Counted from the stretch's first letter, positions 37,783 through 47,178 are shown. The stretch is DNA of 64,000 bases from Lachnospiraceae bacterium C6A11 (GCA_000702245.1 JNKY01000002.1:45563-109562), one strand, 5' to 3'. Made by a program: numbers and translations. Notes: generated from the letters alone by a model not told the origin.

Positions 37783-37838
37783 ACACACATATACCTGTGA
37801 TGGCGTGTTCTGCTACAATCGAACGGGAATATGTGTGT
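37783..37838 (+). other. Inverted repeat between hisH and hisF
   Basis: ACACACATAT (37783-37792) and ATATGTGTGT (37829-37838) are perfect complements, 36-base loop, no T-run. Could be a translation or mRNA stability element; no regulator can be assigned. Confidence 0.5.
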
Positions 37839-37868
37839 TGGGTGTGAGATGTAATAAAAGGAGTAAAG

Positions 37869-38696
37869 ATGCTAACGAAGAGAATCATCCCGTGCCTTGA
37901 TGTTAAGGACGGAAGAGTTGTTAAAGGAATAAATTTTGTGGATCTTATCGATGCGGGCGACCCTGTTGAATGCGGCCTTGCTTACGATAAGGCCGGTGCG
38001 GATGAACTTGTATTTCTTGATATTACGGCGTCGTCCGACAGAAGAAATATTGTGACCGACATGGTAAGGCGTGTGGCTGAAACTGTATTTATTCCGTTCA
38101 CTGTTGGTGGCGGTATAAGAACGGTTGACGATTTCCGCGCGATACTCCGTGAAGGTGCTGACAAGATATCGGTCAATTCCGCTGCGATCGACGATCCATA
38201 TCTTATCGACAAGGCTGCCGAGAAGTTCGGAAGTCAGTGCGTTGTTGTCGCTATTGATGCGAGAAGGAGAAGAGTCGGTAAGGCTGCAGATCCGAGCCTT
38301 TCGTATTCGGAAAGCATTAAGATGAATGATGAGTGGAAGCCTTCTGACGGCTGGACTATCTACAAGAACGGTGGACGTCTTGATATGGGTATCGATGCCA
38401 TCGAGTGGGCTAAGAAATGTGAGGTTCTCGGCGCAGGTGAAATACTCCTGACAAGCATGGACGCTGACGGTACCAAGGCCGGCTACGATAACGAACTCAC
38501 CAGAATGGTTGCCGAAAATGTAAATATACCTGTTATCGCTTCGGGCGGCGCAGGTACCAAGGAACACTTCTACGAAACTCTGACAGATGGTAAGGCTGAC
38601 GCTGCACTTGCGGCTTCCCTGTTCCACTTCAAGGAGCTTGAGATCTCTGAGGTTAAGAAATACCTGAGAGATAAGGGAGTGCCGGTAAGACTGTAA
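37869..38696 (+). CDS. hisF: Imidazole glycerol phosphate synthase, cyclase subunit
   Basis: HisF uses ammonia from HisH to form imidazole glycerol phosphate and AICAR. A (beta/alpha)8 barrel of 275 residues with the catalytic pair Asp11 (IPCLDV) and Asp130 (VVAIDA) at their canonical positions and phosphate loops VGGGI and SGGAG. It is about 20 residues longer than the typical 253 because of a polar insert near 134-160 after the Asp130 strand, which I believe is common in related Clostridia. Confidence 0.95.
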   Translation: MLTKRIIPCLDVKDGRVVKGINFVDLIDAGDPVECGLAYDKAGADELVFLDITASSDRRNIVTDMVRRVAETVFIPFTVGGGIRTVDDFRAILREGADKISVNSAAIDDPYLIDKAAEKFGSQCVVVAIDARRRRVGKAADPSLSYSESIKMNDEWKPSDGWTIYKNGGRLDMGIDAIEWAKKCEVLGAGEILLTSMDADGTKAGYDNELTRMVAENVNIPVIASGGAGTKEHFYETLTDGKADAALAASLFHFKELEISEVKKYLRDKGVPVRL

Positions 38697-38825
38697 TTAG
38701 TTAGCCGTTGATTGAATAATAGTATTTACACGGATTGTTTTTTAGATACGGTATGATACGGTATTGCGATAGTGTTAGATTTTCAATTGGAATTATTTGT
38801 TTATGATGACAGATAGGATAGTCAG

Positions 38826-39242
38826 ATGATAGTAATAGAAGAAAAAAAGTTGACAGTTGATGAATATCTCGGCCTTCGCGCGAAGGTTGGCTGGAAACCG
38901 CTGACAAGGGCTCAGGCTAAAAAATCAATAGACAATGCTCTTTACATGGTTGCGGCATATGAGAATGGAATGCTTGTAGGTATGGGCAGAATAGTGGGCG
39001 ACGGTGCTGTTATCTGCTATATTCAGGACCTTATCGTAACGCCTGAATGCCATGGCCGGGGCATAGGAACACAGATGATAGAAAAGCTTCGTGACTTTGT
39101 GATCAGTTTGAAGGACACTCCGGAGCAGGAGATTATGTTCGGCCTTATGTGCGCAAAGGGACGTGAAACCTTCTACACAAAGAATGGCTTTATCGCACGT
39201 CCGACCGAAAAGCTCGGACCAGGAATGATACAGTATTTATAA
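38826..39242 (+). CDS. GNAT family N-acetyltransferase
   Basis: 138 residues with the acetyl-CoA-binding motif A VTPECHGRGIGTQMIEKL (R/Q-x-x-G-x-G/A form) after the strand QDLIV, and a motif B end FYTKNGFIARPTEKLGPGM. The size and the LTRAQAKKSIDNALY segment fit a small-molecule GNAT acetyltransferase. Weak AGGATAG ribosome site. The substrate cannot be deduced; neighbours (hisF, rhomboid) are unrelated. Confidence 0.88.
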   Translation: MIVIEEKKLTVDEYLGLRAKVGWKPLTRAQAKKSIDNALYMVAAYENGMLVGMGRIVGDGAVICYIQDLIVTPECHGRGIGTQMIEKLRDFVISLKDTPEQEIMFGLMCAKGRETFYTKNGFIARPTEKLGPGMIQYL

Positions 39243-39290
39243 TTGTAAAAATCTGACGCTTTGATGCATATAAAATGATCAGGACATAAA

Positions 39291-39929
39291 ATGGATATAA
39301 AACAGATTAAGAGAAAACTGAATAGCAGTGTTCCTTACATGACATTCTTTTTTATAATCGTTAATGTACTGGTTTTTATTATTGAAGAGATAGCCGGTGA
39401 TAGTGAAAACGGTGATATCGTTTTAAAAATGGGAGCCTTGTATATGCCGAAGATTAAGGAAGGGCAGTGGTACAGATTCTTTACGGCGTGCTTTCTTCAT
39501 TTCGGGTATGAGCACCTTGCCGGAAATATGCTTGCGCTATTTTCGGTTGGGCCATATGTAGAACGTTTTTATGGACATGTGAAGTTTACTGTTCTTTATC
39601 TGGTTTCCGGTCTGTCAGGTAGTGCTTTCGTTTATCTGATGGAACAGAGAAGCGGTGAGTTTCATGTGACAGCCGGTGCTTCGGGGGCGATATTCGGACT
39701 CTTTGGTGTTCTTATAATATTTGCTCTTAACAGAGAAATGCGGGAAACCTTCCCGCTGCCACGAGTAATTCTGGGTCTCGTCGTAATGTTTCTTCCAAGC
39801 TTTACCGAAGAAGGTATCAGTATGAACGGCCACATCGGAGGTTTCCTCGGCGGAACGATCATCGGCGTATTGTTCTATATTATTATTCAAAACAAGTCCA
39901 ATAGAAGAACATGGAAAAACCGAGCTTAA
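39291..39929 (+). CDS. Rhomboid family intramembrane serine protease
   Basis: 212 residues, about six membrane helices. The catalytic dyad is visible as Ser131 in GASGAIFG and His181 in NGHIGGFLGG, with the conserved HxxxN segment HLAGNMLAL (about 75-83), so it should be an active rhomboid cleaving membrane-protein substrates within the bilayer. The last codons lie in a bidirectional terminator, and the stop overlaps the convergent gene's stop region by 4 bases. Confidence 0.9.
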   Translation: MDIKQIKRKLNSSVPYMTFFFIIVNVLVFIIEEIAGDSENGDIVLKMGALYMPKIKEGQWYRFFTACFLHFGYEHLAGNMLALFSVGPYVERFYGHVKFTVLYLVSGLSGSAFVYLMEQRSGEFHVTAGASGAIFGLFGVLIIFALNREMRETFPLPRVILGLVVMFLPSFTEEGISMNGHIGGFLGGTIIGVLFYIIIQNKSNRRTWKNRA

Positions 39930-39950
39930 TTGCTCGGTTTTTCCATGTTC
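39907..39950. terminator. Bidirectional terminator formed by the overlapping 3' coding ends of two convergent genes
   Basis: A perfect 19-bp inverted repeat (39907-39925 / 39932-39950, loop TTAATT) with A5 and T5 tracts placed to terminate in both directions. It contains the last codons of both the rhomboid gene and the minus-strand activase gene. Confidence 0.88.
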
Positions 39951-42900
39951 TTTTTGGCTGACGCCAACATAAGTTTGATTCTGTTGATCTGGTTAACCTC
40001 CGATGCACCCGGATCGAAATCTATCGCAACGATATTTGATTCCGGATAATTTGCGCGGAGCTTCTTGATAACACCCTTACCGATGATATGGTTCGGCAGG
40101 CAGGCAAAAGGCTGTGCGCAGATGATATTCGGAGCGCCGCTCTTGATGAGCTCAACCATCTCTCCGGTAAGGAACCAGCCTTCACCGGTTTCGTTACCGA
40201 TAGAAACAACCGGCCTTGCGTAATCAGCAATGACGTTGATACGTTTTGGCGGCTCGAAGCGCTTACTCTTCTCGAGAGCCTCACGCATAGGCTTTCTGAA
40301 CTCCTCAAGGAGTCTGATGCCTGCATTTGAGATAAGCATCTGCTTATATGATTTGCCGAGGAACTCGTGCTTATAATTTGAATTGTAGAAGCTGTAGAGT
40401 ATGAAGTCGAGAAGATCAGGCATAACAGCTTCGGCGCCTTCCTGCTCAAGAAGATCAACTAAGTGATTGTTGGCAGAAGGAAGGAATTTAACAAGTATTT
40501 CACCAACTATTCCGACTCTTGGTTTTCTGATGGTCTCATCAAGCGGAAGCTCATCGAATTCTCTTACGATATCCCTGACGATCTTCTTAAAGTTCTTGGA
40601 ACCTCTTTCAATATCTCTGATACAGATCCTTTCCCATTTCCTGTGAAGCTTATTGGCTGAACCTTTAACCTTCTCATATGGTCTTGTTCTGTATAATACG
40701 CGCATGAAGAGGTCTCCGTAAAGCACTGCATGCATAGCACACTTCAGACCTGAAGGGTTGATCTTGAAGCCTGAGTTCTTTTCAAGGCCCTGGGCACTGA
40801 TACTGATTACCGGAATCTGACCGTAGCCTGTTTTCTCGAGGGCACGGCGGATGAAACCGATATAGTTGGTTGCACGGCAGCCGCCACCGGTCTGGGTTAT
40901 GGCAACGGCGAGTCTGTCGACATTGTATTTTCCGGATTCTATAGCCTGCATGATCTGGCCGACAACGATGATAGAAGGGTAGCAGGCATCGTTATTAACG
41001 TATTTCAGACCTGTATTTATTGTTTCTTTCTCGGCGTCCGGAAGAACAACAACATTCAGGTTCATCTTTTTAAGAGCTGCTGAAAGCATCGAGAAGTGGA
41101 TAGGAGACATCTGAGGAGCAAGTATTGTATAGCCCTCCTGCATCTCCTTGGTAAACTCGACGCGGTTCATTCTGGTTGAGGCAGGGAGTGACTTTACGTG
41201 CAGCTTCTGTCTTGCTTTGACGGCTGAGAGAAGTGAACGGATACGAATCCTAGCAGCACCAAGGTTGCTGACCTCATCTATCTTAAGAACGGTATATATC
41301 TTATTTGACTTTGATAAAATATCATTTACACAGTCGGTCGTTACCGCATCAAGACCGCAGCCGAAGGAGAAGAGCTGGATAAGCTCAAGGTTCTCGTTTG
41401 TCTTGACATAGTTCGCAGCCTTGTAGAGACGCGAATGATACATCCACTGGTCGGAAACGATGAGCGGACGTTCAACCTCGCCGAGGTGAGCGATGGAATC
41501 CTCTGAAAGAACAGCAACACCGTAAGAGTTGATCAACTCAGGGATACCATGATTGATCTCAGGGTCCACATGGTACGGACGACCTGCGAGAACGATACCA
41601 AGCTTGCCGGTCTTCTTAAGGAAGGCAAGAGTTTCCTCACCTTTCTTTCTGACATCTGCCTTAACCCTGTCGGACTCGGCGTAGGCCTTGTCGATGGCGC
41701 GGCTGATCTCTTCCTTGGTAACATCTGTATGCTTTGAAAACTCTCTGTACATTCTGGCCTTAAGAGCCTTAGGGTTGTCGAGAGCGAGGAAAGGTCTGAT
41801 GTAGGTGATATTTTCCGTCATCAGTTCTTCCATATTATTCTTTATATTTTCCGAATATGATGTAACGATCGGACAGTTGTAGTGATTGTTTGCGTTTGGA
41901 GTCTCGTTCATCTCGTAAGGAACGCATGGATAGAATATCTGTCTCAGACCGTTCTTAACAAGCCACATGACATGACCGTGGCTGATCTTTGCAGGGTAGC
42001 ATTCCGTATCACTTGGGATGGACTCGATACCAAGCTGGTAAACTGCCTTCGAAGACTTTGGTGAAAGTATTACTCTGTATTTAAGCTCGGTCAGGAAGGT
42101 GAACCAGAAAGGATAATTCTCGTACATGTTGAGAACACGAGGTACACCAATCTCACCACGTCTTGCCTTGTCGAGAGGAAGCGGGGTGTAACCGAAGATC
42201 TTATTGTATTTGTACTCGTAGAGGTTAGGCATATTCTCGGCGTTCTTCTTAAGACCGAGACCTTTTTCGCAGCGGTTGCCTGTTATGAAACGTCTGCCGC
42301 CGGTGAACTTATTTATTGTCAGGAGGCAGCTGTTTGTACAGCCTCTGCAGTGAGTCATCTGGGTTTCGTATTTAAGCTCCTTAACCTCGTTGTAAGGAAG
42401 GATGGTAGAGATAAAACCTTCTGTATAATTATCTCTTGCGATAAGAGCAGCACCGAAAGCACCCATGATACCTGCTATATCAGGTCGTGCAGCAGTTCTG
42501 CCGGAAACAAGCTCGAAGGCACGCAGAACGGCGTCATTGTAGAAGGTTCCACCCTGAACGACTATCTCTTTACCGAGCTGTTTAGGATCGGTAAGCTTGA
42601 TAACCTTGAGAAGAGCGTTCTTGATAACCGAATAAGCAAGACCGGCAGAGATGTCCTCGACAGAGGCACCTTCCTTCTGGGCCTGCTTAACCTTGGAATT
42701 CATAAATACAGTACATCTCGAACCAAGATCGATAGGAGATGGTGCGAAAAGTGCGATCTTTGCAAAGTCCTTAACCTCATAATCAAGCGATTTTGCGAAA
42801 GTCTCTATGAATGAACCGCAGCCAGAAGAGCATGATTCATTAAGGAGTACGTTATCAACGACTCCGTTTCTTATCTTTATACATTTCATATCCTGACCGC

Positions 42901-44155
42901 CGATATCAAGGATAGTATCAACCTCAGGATTGAAGAAAGCCGCTGCTGTATAGTGGGCTATGGTCTCAACCTCGCCGTAATCAAGGTTGAAGGCTGATTT
43001 AAGGAGTGCTTCGCCGTAGCCTGTAGAGCAGGAGCCTGCTATGGTAACGCCTTCCGGAAGCTTCTCGTAGATCTCCGATAGAGCCTTGATGGTCGTATTT
43101 ACAGGGCTTCCGTTATTATTGCTGTAGAAATCATAAAGAAGCTCGCCTCTTTCGCCTACAAGAGCAAGCTTAGTGGTCGTAGAACCGGCATCGATTCCGA
43201 GGAAGACTTTTCCTTTATAAGTGGCAAGGTCACCACGTCTTACATGGAAATCCTGCTGACGCTCAACAAAGTCGTTGTAGCTTTCTGCATCCTTGAAGAG
43301 CGGCTCAATACGTGCCGACTCAACGGCAATCTTCAGGTCGTCGTTAAGCTTTGAAGCAATCTCTGAAAGAGAAAATGTTATATCATCATTTGCATGAAGA
43401 GCAGCACCGACAGCCGCAAACAGATGTGAATGAGGCGGATTGATGATGTGCTCGTCATCAAGATTAAGTGTTCTGATAAAGCATTCCTTAAGCTGGTCAA
43501 GGAAATGAAGAGGACCGCCCAGGAAGGCAACATGACCTCTGATAGGCTTTCCGCAGGCAAGACCTGAGATGGTCTGATTAACAACAGCCTGAAGGATAGA
43601 AACCGAAAGGTTCGGCTTTGTGGCACCTTCGTTGATAAGCGGCTGGATATCGGTCTTCGCAAATACACCGCATCTTGCAGCGATAGGATAGATGGTATCA
43701 TAATCCTTCGCAAATTCATTGAGTCCGGCGGCGTCTGTCATAAGAAGAGCGGCCATCTGATCTATGAAGGAACCTGTACCGCCAGCGCAGACACTGTTCA
43801 TTCTCTGCTCGATTCCGTTCTTACTGAAATATATGATCTTGGCGTCCTCACCGCCGAGCTCTATGGCAACGTCGGTCTGCGGTGCGTAGTCGGAAAGAGC
43901 CTCCGAAACGCATACTACCTCCTGTTCAAAAGGTATGCCGACAACCTTGGCCAGAGCAAGTCCGCCGGAGCCTGTTATATCAGGTGCAACGGTGCAGTCG
44001 CCGATAGAGTTCATGGCATTCTCAAGAAGCTCGCGGAGTGTCTCCTTGATCTTCGCAAAATGTCTCTTATATTCAGAGTAAAGGATATTATGTTTTTCAT
44101 CGATGATGGCGATCTTGACAGTAGTCGAGCCGATATCAATACCTAAATGCTTCAT
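39926..44155 (-). CDS. Giant acyl-CoA dehydratase activase / 2-hydroxyacyl-CoA dehydratase-like fusion
   Basis: 1409 residues. Two tandem ASKHA ATPase modules of the BcrAD/BadFG (HgdC-type) family: the first (1-255) begins LGIDIGSTTVK with Cys123 (CAGGTGSF) and Cys162 (ARCGVF); the second (316-590) begins LGIDAGSTTTK with Cys446 (SSGCGSF) and Cys481 (SRCTVF). In HgdC two cysteines per subunit hold a [4Fe-4S] cluster between subunits; here both pairs are in one chain. A DUF2229-like part with HCRGCTNSC follows, then a region like the 2-hydroxyacyl-CoA dehydratase component. HgdC uses ATP to deliver high-energy electrons to dehydratases; the substrate of this fused type is unknown. No etf or dehydratase genes lie nearby. 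Confidence 0.9.
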   Translation of the reverse strand: MKHLGIDIGSTTVKIAIIDEKHNILYSEYKRHFAKIKETLRELLENAMNSIGDCTVAPDITGSGGLALAKVVGIPFEQEVVCVSEALSDYAPQTDVAIELGGEDAKIIYFSKNGIEQRMNSVCAGGTGSFIDQMAALLMTDAAGLNEFAKDYDTIYPIAARCGVFAKTDIQPLINEGATKPNLSVSILQAVVNQTISGLACGKPIRGHVAFLGGPLHFLDQLKECFIRTLNLDDEHIINPPHSHLFAAVGAALHANDDITFSLSEIASKLNDDLKIAVESARIEPLFKDAESYNDFVERQQDFHVRRGDLATYKGKVFLGIDAGSTTTKLALVGERGELLYDFYSNNNGSPVNTTIKALSEIYEKLPEGVTIAGSCSTGYGEALLKSAFNLDYGEVETIAHYTAAAFFNPEVDTILDIGGQDMKCIKIRNGVVDNVLLNESCSSGCGSFIETFAKSLDYEVKDFAKIALFAPSPIDLGSRCTVFMNSKVKQAQKEGASVEDISAGLAYSVIKNALLKVIKLTDPKQLGKEIVVQGGTFYNDAVLRAFELVSGRTAARPDIAGIMGAFGAALIARDNYTEGFISTILPYNEVKELKYETQMTHCRGCTNSCLLTINKFTGGRRFITGNRCEKGLGLKKNAENMPNLYEYKYNKIFGYTPLPLDKARRGEIGVPRVLNMYENYPFWFTFLTELKYRVILSPKSSKAVYQLGIESIPSDTECYPAKISHGHVMWLVKNGLRQIFYPCVPYEMNETPNANNHYNCPIVTSYSENIKNNMEELMTENITYIRPFLALDNPKALKARMYREFSKHTDVTKEEISRAIDKAYAESDRVKADVRKKGEETLAFLKKTGKLGIVLAGRPYHVDPEINHGIPELINSYGVAVLSEDSIAHLGEVERPLIVSDQWMYHSRLYKAANYVKTNENLELIQLFSFGCGLDAVTTDCVNDILSKSNKIYTVLKIDEVSNLGAARIRIRSLLSAVKARQKLHVKSLPASTRMNRVEFTKEMQEGYTILAPQMSPIHFSMLSAALKKMNLNVVVLPDAEKETINTGLKYVNNDACYPSIIVVGQIMQAIESGKYNVDRLAVAITQTGGGCRATNYIGFIRRALEKTGYGQIPVISISAQGLEKNSGFKINPSGLKCAMHAVLYGDLFMRVLYRTRPYEKVKGSANKLHRKWERICIRDIERGSKNFKKIVRDIVREFDELPLDETIRKPRVGIVGEILVKFLPSANNHLVDLLEQEGAEAVMPDLLDFILYSFYNSNYKHEFLGKSYKQMLISNAGIRLLEEFRKPMREALEKSKRFEPPKRINVIADYARPVVSIGNETGEGWFLTGEMVELIKSGAPNIICAQPFACLPNHIIGKGVIKKLRANYPESNIVAIDFDPGASEVNQINRIKLMLASAKKNMEKPSN

Positions 44156-44164
44156 TATTTACAT

Positions 44165-44188
44165 ACGGCAGCTTGCCGTCTCCTTTTA
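44165..44188 (-). promoter_or_regulatory. Ribosome binding site separated from the start by a hairpin
   Basis: On the minus strand AAAAGGAGA ends 24 bases before the ATG at 44155, too far for normal initiation. A 6-bp hairpin ACGGCA-AGC-TGCCGT (44165-44179) lies between and, when folded, would leave about 9 bases of spacing. Confidence 0.55.
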
Positions 44189-44226
44189 TCATTTTTATAA
44201 CGTTGCATATACGCACACGTAAAAAC

Positions 44227-44255
44227 ATTATAATGTATGAAAAAACATAATTCAA
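44227..44255 (-). promoter_or_regulatory. Promoter of the activase fusion gene
   Basis: On the minus strand: TTGAAT, 17 bases, TATAAT. Leader about 65 bases. Confidence 0.7.
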
Positions 44256-44288
44256 ACATTTTTTGGGATAAATATTTTCAAATCAAGG

Positions 44289-44317
44289 TTTACTTTAATG
44301 CCTTAATTTAGTAAAAT
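44289..44317 (+). promoter_or_regulatory. Divergent promoter of the rhomboid-like gene unit
   Basis: TTTACT, 17 bases, TAAAAT. The predicted transcript start near 44324 argues against translation from GTG 44326 and for GTG 44356. Confidence 0.5.
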
Positions 44318-44355
44318 AATATGTTGTGAAAGACGATACGAAAAGAGGAAAAATA

Positions 44356-45351
44356 GTGAAGTTCAGTAAGTGGGAAAGTAAACTAAACAAATACGCGATA
44401 AGGTTCCTTCCGGAGTTCGTAATAGGCTGTCTGGTCATGGGATATTTTCTTTATTTCGCAATGCCGGACATATATGCAAAATTGATCCTTAATCCTTATC
44501 TTGTGGTAGAAAATAACGAATACTGGAGGCTTCTTACCTGGATATTTACGGTACCGTTTGATCCGGAATCTGCACTGGGCATCATATTTATCCCGATAAC
44601 ACTTTTCTTCTATTATTTCGTTGCCAAGCGTCTCGAGATGGCGTGGGGCATGGTGATGTTCAATCTGTATATGATAGGCGGATTCCTGCTTATCGATATC
44701 AGTGTTCTTCTCACGGCCTTTATCAAATTTAAGTGGGCACCTTCAGATAATATCTGGGATTATTATAAAAACATAATTATGAGCACCAGCTACAGCATGA
44801 GTATCACATACTTTACTACGATGAGTATGTTCCTTGCCTTTGCAGTCATCTTCAGTGAGCAGGTCGTTATGCTGTATTTCATGATACCGCTGAAGGTTAA
44901 GTGGCTGGGATATTTTGACTTTGCATATCTTGTTTACGAGTTCATCAAGGCCGATGACCTGTTTGCGAGAGTCATTATAGTTTCGAGCGTTGCAAACTTC
45001 TTTATCTACTTCTTCATCAACAGAAGGAGAAATGTGCGCGAGAATATTGAGAATTACAAGAGACGCCGTGATTTCCAGAAGAGGATGAAGGGCGCAAATA
45101 TAACAGGTGTATATACCGGCGGCGCGGACGGCGGAAGGACGAACAGTAATCAGACAGCTTCGGGAAGACCTGAGGTTAAGAAGATCAATCCTTTCAACAA
45201 CAACCCACCTGCAGCAGGAAGACACAGATGTGCAGTCTGCGGAAGGACCGATGCGGATAACGATGAACTTGAGTTCAGATACTGTTCAAAGTGCACCGGC
45301 GGTCTGGAATACTGCATGGATCACTTATATACACACGAACATAAAAAATAA
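44356..45351 (+). CDS. Rhomboid/derlin-like membrane protein with C-terminal zinc finger, probably non-proteolytic
   Basis: Start taken at GTG 44356, preceded by AGAGG with 7-base spacing; an earlier GTG (44326) lacks a ribosome site. 331 residues: six or so membrane helices in 15-222 with a rhomboid-like opening (NPYLVVENNEYWRLLTWIF and the AWGMVMFNLY helix), but no GxSG and no matching His, so it looks like a pseudoprotease. A basic stretch (RRRNVRENIENYKRRR) and a Gly/Asn linker lead to a Cys/His-rich tail (Cys292, 295, 310, 313, 320 and His323, 327, 329) likely to bind zinc. Followed after 11 bases by an unknown gene. Role unknown. Confidence 0.75.
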   Translation: MKFSKWESKLNKYAIRFLPEFVIGCLVMGYFLYFAMPDIYAKLILNPYLVVENNEYWRLLTWIFTVPFDPESALGIIFIPITLFFYYFVAKRLEMAWGMVMFNLYMIGGFLLIDISVLLTAFIKFKWAPSDNIWDYYKNIIMSTSYSMSITYFTTMSMFLAFAVIFSEQVVMLYFMIPLKVKWLGYFDFAYLVYEFIKADDLFARVIIVSSVANFFIYFFINRRRNVRENIENYKRRRDFQKRMKGANITGVYTGGADGGRTNSNQTASGRPEVKKINPFNNNPPAAGRHRCAVCGRTDADNDELEFRYCSKCTGGLEYCMDHLYTHEHKK

Positions 45352-45362
45352 CGGAGCATACA

Positions 45363-46769
45363 ATGAAGAACGAATCAAAAAAACTGACAAAAGAGCTTAA
45401 GGCCGGAAGAAACATGAGAGAGAACGTAAGGAGGTATTCGGAAGTTCTTTCCAGTGCATTTACAAATTATGCGGTTGTTAAGCTTTCACTTAACTTCTTC
45501 ACATTGATGGAGATGATAGATGCACTTCCTGATGACAGGAAGGAAGTTACACTCGGAAGAGTTAGCGACCTGAAGAAGGCGCTTAACAAGGCGCTTACAG
45601 AAGGTGAGGCTGATGAGGCTGATATTAAGTCGGTGATCGATATCAGAGATGCGGTTACTGAGAAGATGAAGATACTTACAGCATATACGGATGTATTTTC
45701 TATCTATGAATATGTTGCCGTAAGAAGAGATCCTGAATATGACGGCGACGAGGACAGCCAGCTTGATACAGCCGGGATAGCTGAAAATATGTATAATTAC
45801 GTATTTCAGGATGACGATAAGATGCTGATCAACAGCAAGATCCAGAGCCTTATCTCAGAGCTTCCGGTGAGGATGACGAAAGACAGATTCTTTGATATAA
45901 TAAATAATACGCTGAATATCTACAGAGGCGGCGAGAAGGAAGCGGTTGATGACTTTACTGAGATGATAAAGACCGCTGCAGTGCTTTCGGTGCCAGAGGG
46001 CTTTGATACGGAATATCCGGAGCTTGCCGAGATCTACGGCAGACTGAAGGAGAATGACTTCAAGACTCTTACCAAGGCTCAGCATATGGCGGTTATAGAG
46101 GATATCGAGAGAGCAACAGATATTATCAATGCCTACGTTACAGATTATCTGATGCTTATCGAGGTTGTTAATGACACGCTCACGATACTTCTGACACTTC
46201 CAAATATGGACAAGAGCCTTCTCAACGATAAATACGACATCTCTGTGAAAATACTTGTTGAGACAGTGAATGCAGAGGATATCTACAAGGCGGCTGAGGG
46301 CTTTGATGAGCTGTTTGTAAGCCTTGAGGGCGTTCAGGAGGATGCTTACGAGACGCTTGCAACCGTTGATTCAAGCCTCTTTGATATCTGCGACAGCTAC
46401 AATGAAGCGATTGCAGAAGAGGGCATCGAGGATATTTATGCAGCGCTCAATAAGGCTGACAAGCTTACATCAACAAGCCTCTTCATCGACCTTGACAGAG
46501 ACATCAGGGTTGTAAATGATGCTGCAGATGAGTCATACATCCTTGAGAAGAAGGAAGAGCTCGAGAAGGCCTTCAGGAAGAGATTCGATGAAACCTCGGT
46601 TCCTGTTAGAAGAGGTATCATGGCGAAGGTTCTTGCAGTGCTTCCTGTATTCTTCAATAATAAGGAAGAGATAAGAGAGTATTTCAACTATGCTCTTGAA
46701 AAATGTGCCGACAAAACGGAGCTTTCCGCATCGGTAGATAAGATAAATGAATTAATACTTGGTGATTGA
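45363..46769 (+). CDS. Unknown helical, acidic protein
   Basis: 468 residues, no membrane segment, no cysteine motif, rich in Asp, Glu, Lys, Ala, Leu and Val, apparently all-helical with repeated leucine and valine heptad-like spacing. I do not recognise a family. The gene starts 11 bases after the rhomboid-like gene with GGAG ahead of it, and the next gene starts 1 base after its stop, so it belongs to a tight operon with both. It may be a scaffold or adaptor partner of the membrane protein, which is inference from position only. Confidence 0.75.
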   Translation: MKNESKKLTKELKAGRNMRENVRRYSEVLSSAFTNYAVVKLSLNFFTLMEMIDALPDDRKEVTLGRVSDLKKALNKALTEGEADEADIKSVIDIRDAVTEKMKILTAYTDVFSIYEYVAVRRDPEYDGDEDSQLDTAGIAENMYNYVFQDDDKMLINSKIQSLISELPVRMTKDRFFDIINNTLNIYRGGEKEAVDDFTEMIKTAAVLSVPEGFDTEYPELAEIYGRLKENDFKTLTKAQHMAVIEDIERATDIINAYVTDYLMLIEVVNDTLTILLTLPNMDKSLLNDKYDISVKILVETVNAEDIYKAAEGFDELFVSLEGVQEDAYETLATVDSSLFDICDSYNEAIAEEGIEDIYAALNKADKLTSTSLFIDLDRDIRVVNDAADESYILEKKEELEKAFRKRFDETSVPVRRGIMAKVLAVLPVFFNNKEEIREYFNYALEKCADKTELSASVDKINELILGD

Positions 46770-46770
46770 T

Positions 46771-47175
46771 ATGTATATGATAGAGCATGTCTATACGGAC
46801 ATAGAAAGAGGAAAAAAACTGAACAAGCAGATAAGAAAGCTTTATAAATATAAGCCTGCTATGAATCTCTTTCTTATCACATTTCCGATAGCAGACAAGG
46901 GGATGCTCGAAATATATAATTATAATGTACTGCTTCAGCCGTATTATAAAAAGTTCGATGATGATATCATCATAGTCGGCATCTCATCGAAGAAGGATGA
47001 TGCGGCAGAGCTTCTCAGACAGATAGTAGAGGAGACGGTGCAGGCTACAGGCGGACTTGATGTGAAGAGCTACATCGACAGCCGTTACAGTGTAATAAAG
47101 CTTCCGCCGAAGCGTAATTCTGAAAGAAAGAGGATAAGGGATATAACTGATATAACTGAAAAGGAAGGGATTTAA
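46771..47175 (+). CDS. Unknown small protein
   Basis: 134 residues from ATG 46771, one base after the preceding stop; a TTG four codons earlier overlaps that gene and is possible. Alternating hydrophobic strands (NLFLITFPIADKGMLEIYNYNVLL, IIIVGISSKKDDAAELL shown only in parts) suggest an alpha/beta fold; the C-terminus is basic then acidic. Family not recognised. Tight spacing on both sides (YtfI-like gene begins 3 bases after its stop) puts it in one operon with the rhomboid-like protein and the sporulation pair. Confidence 0.72.
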   Translation: MYMIEHVYTDIERGKKLNKQIRKLYKYKPAMNLFLITFPIADKGMLEIYNYNVLLQPYYKKFDDDIIIVGISSKKDDAAELLRQIVEETVQATGGLDVKSYIDSRYSVIKLPPKRNSERKRIRDITDITEKEGI

Positions 47176-47178
47176 AGT

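Noticed and set aside
37783..37838. Riboswitch or T-box before hisF
   Set aside because: Only a simple inverted repeat with a 36-base loop; no T-box sequence, specifier or terminator can be seen.
37872..38627. 251-codon reading frame antisense to hisF
   Set aside because: Shadow of hisF, whose catalytic Asp11 and Asp130 are intact; no independent signals.
44326..44355. Earlier GTG start of the rhomboid-like protein
   Set aside because: It falls at the predicted transcript start and lacks a ribosome site.
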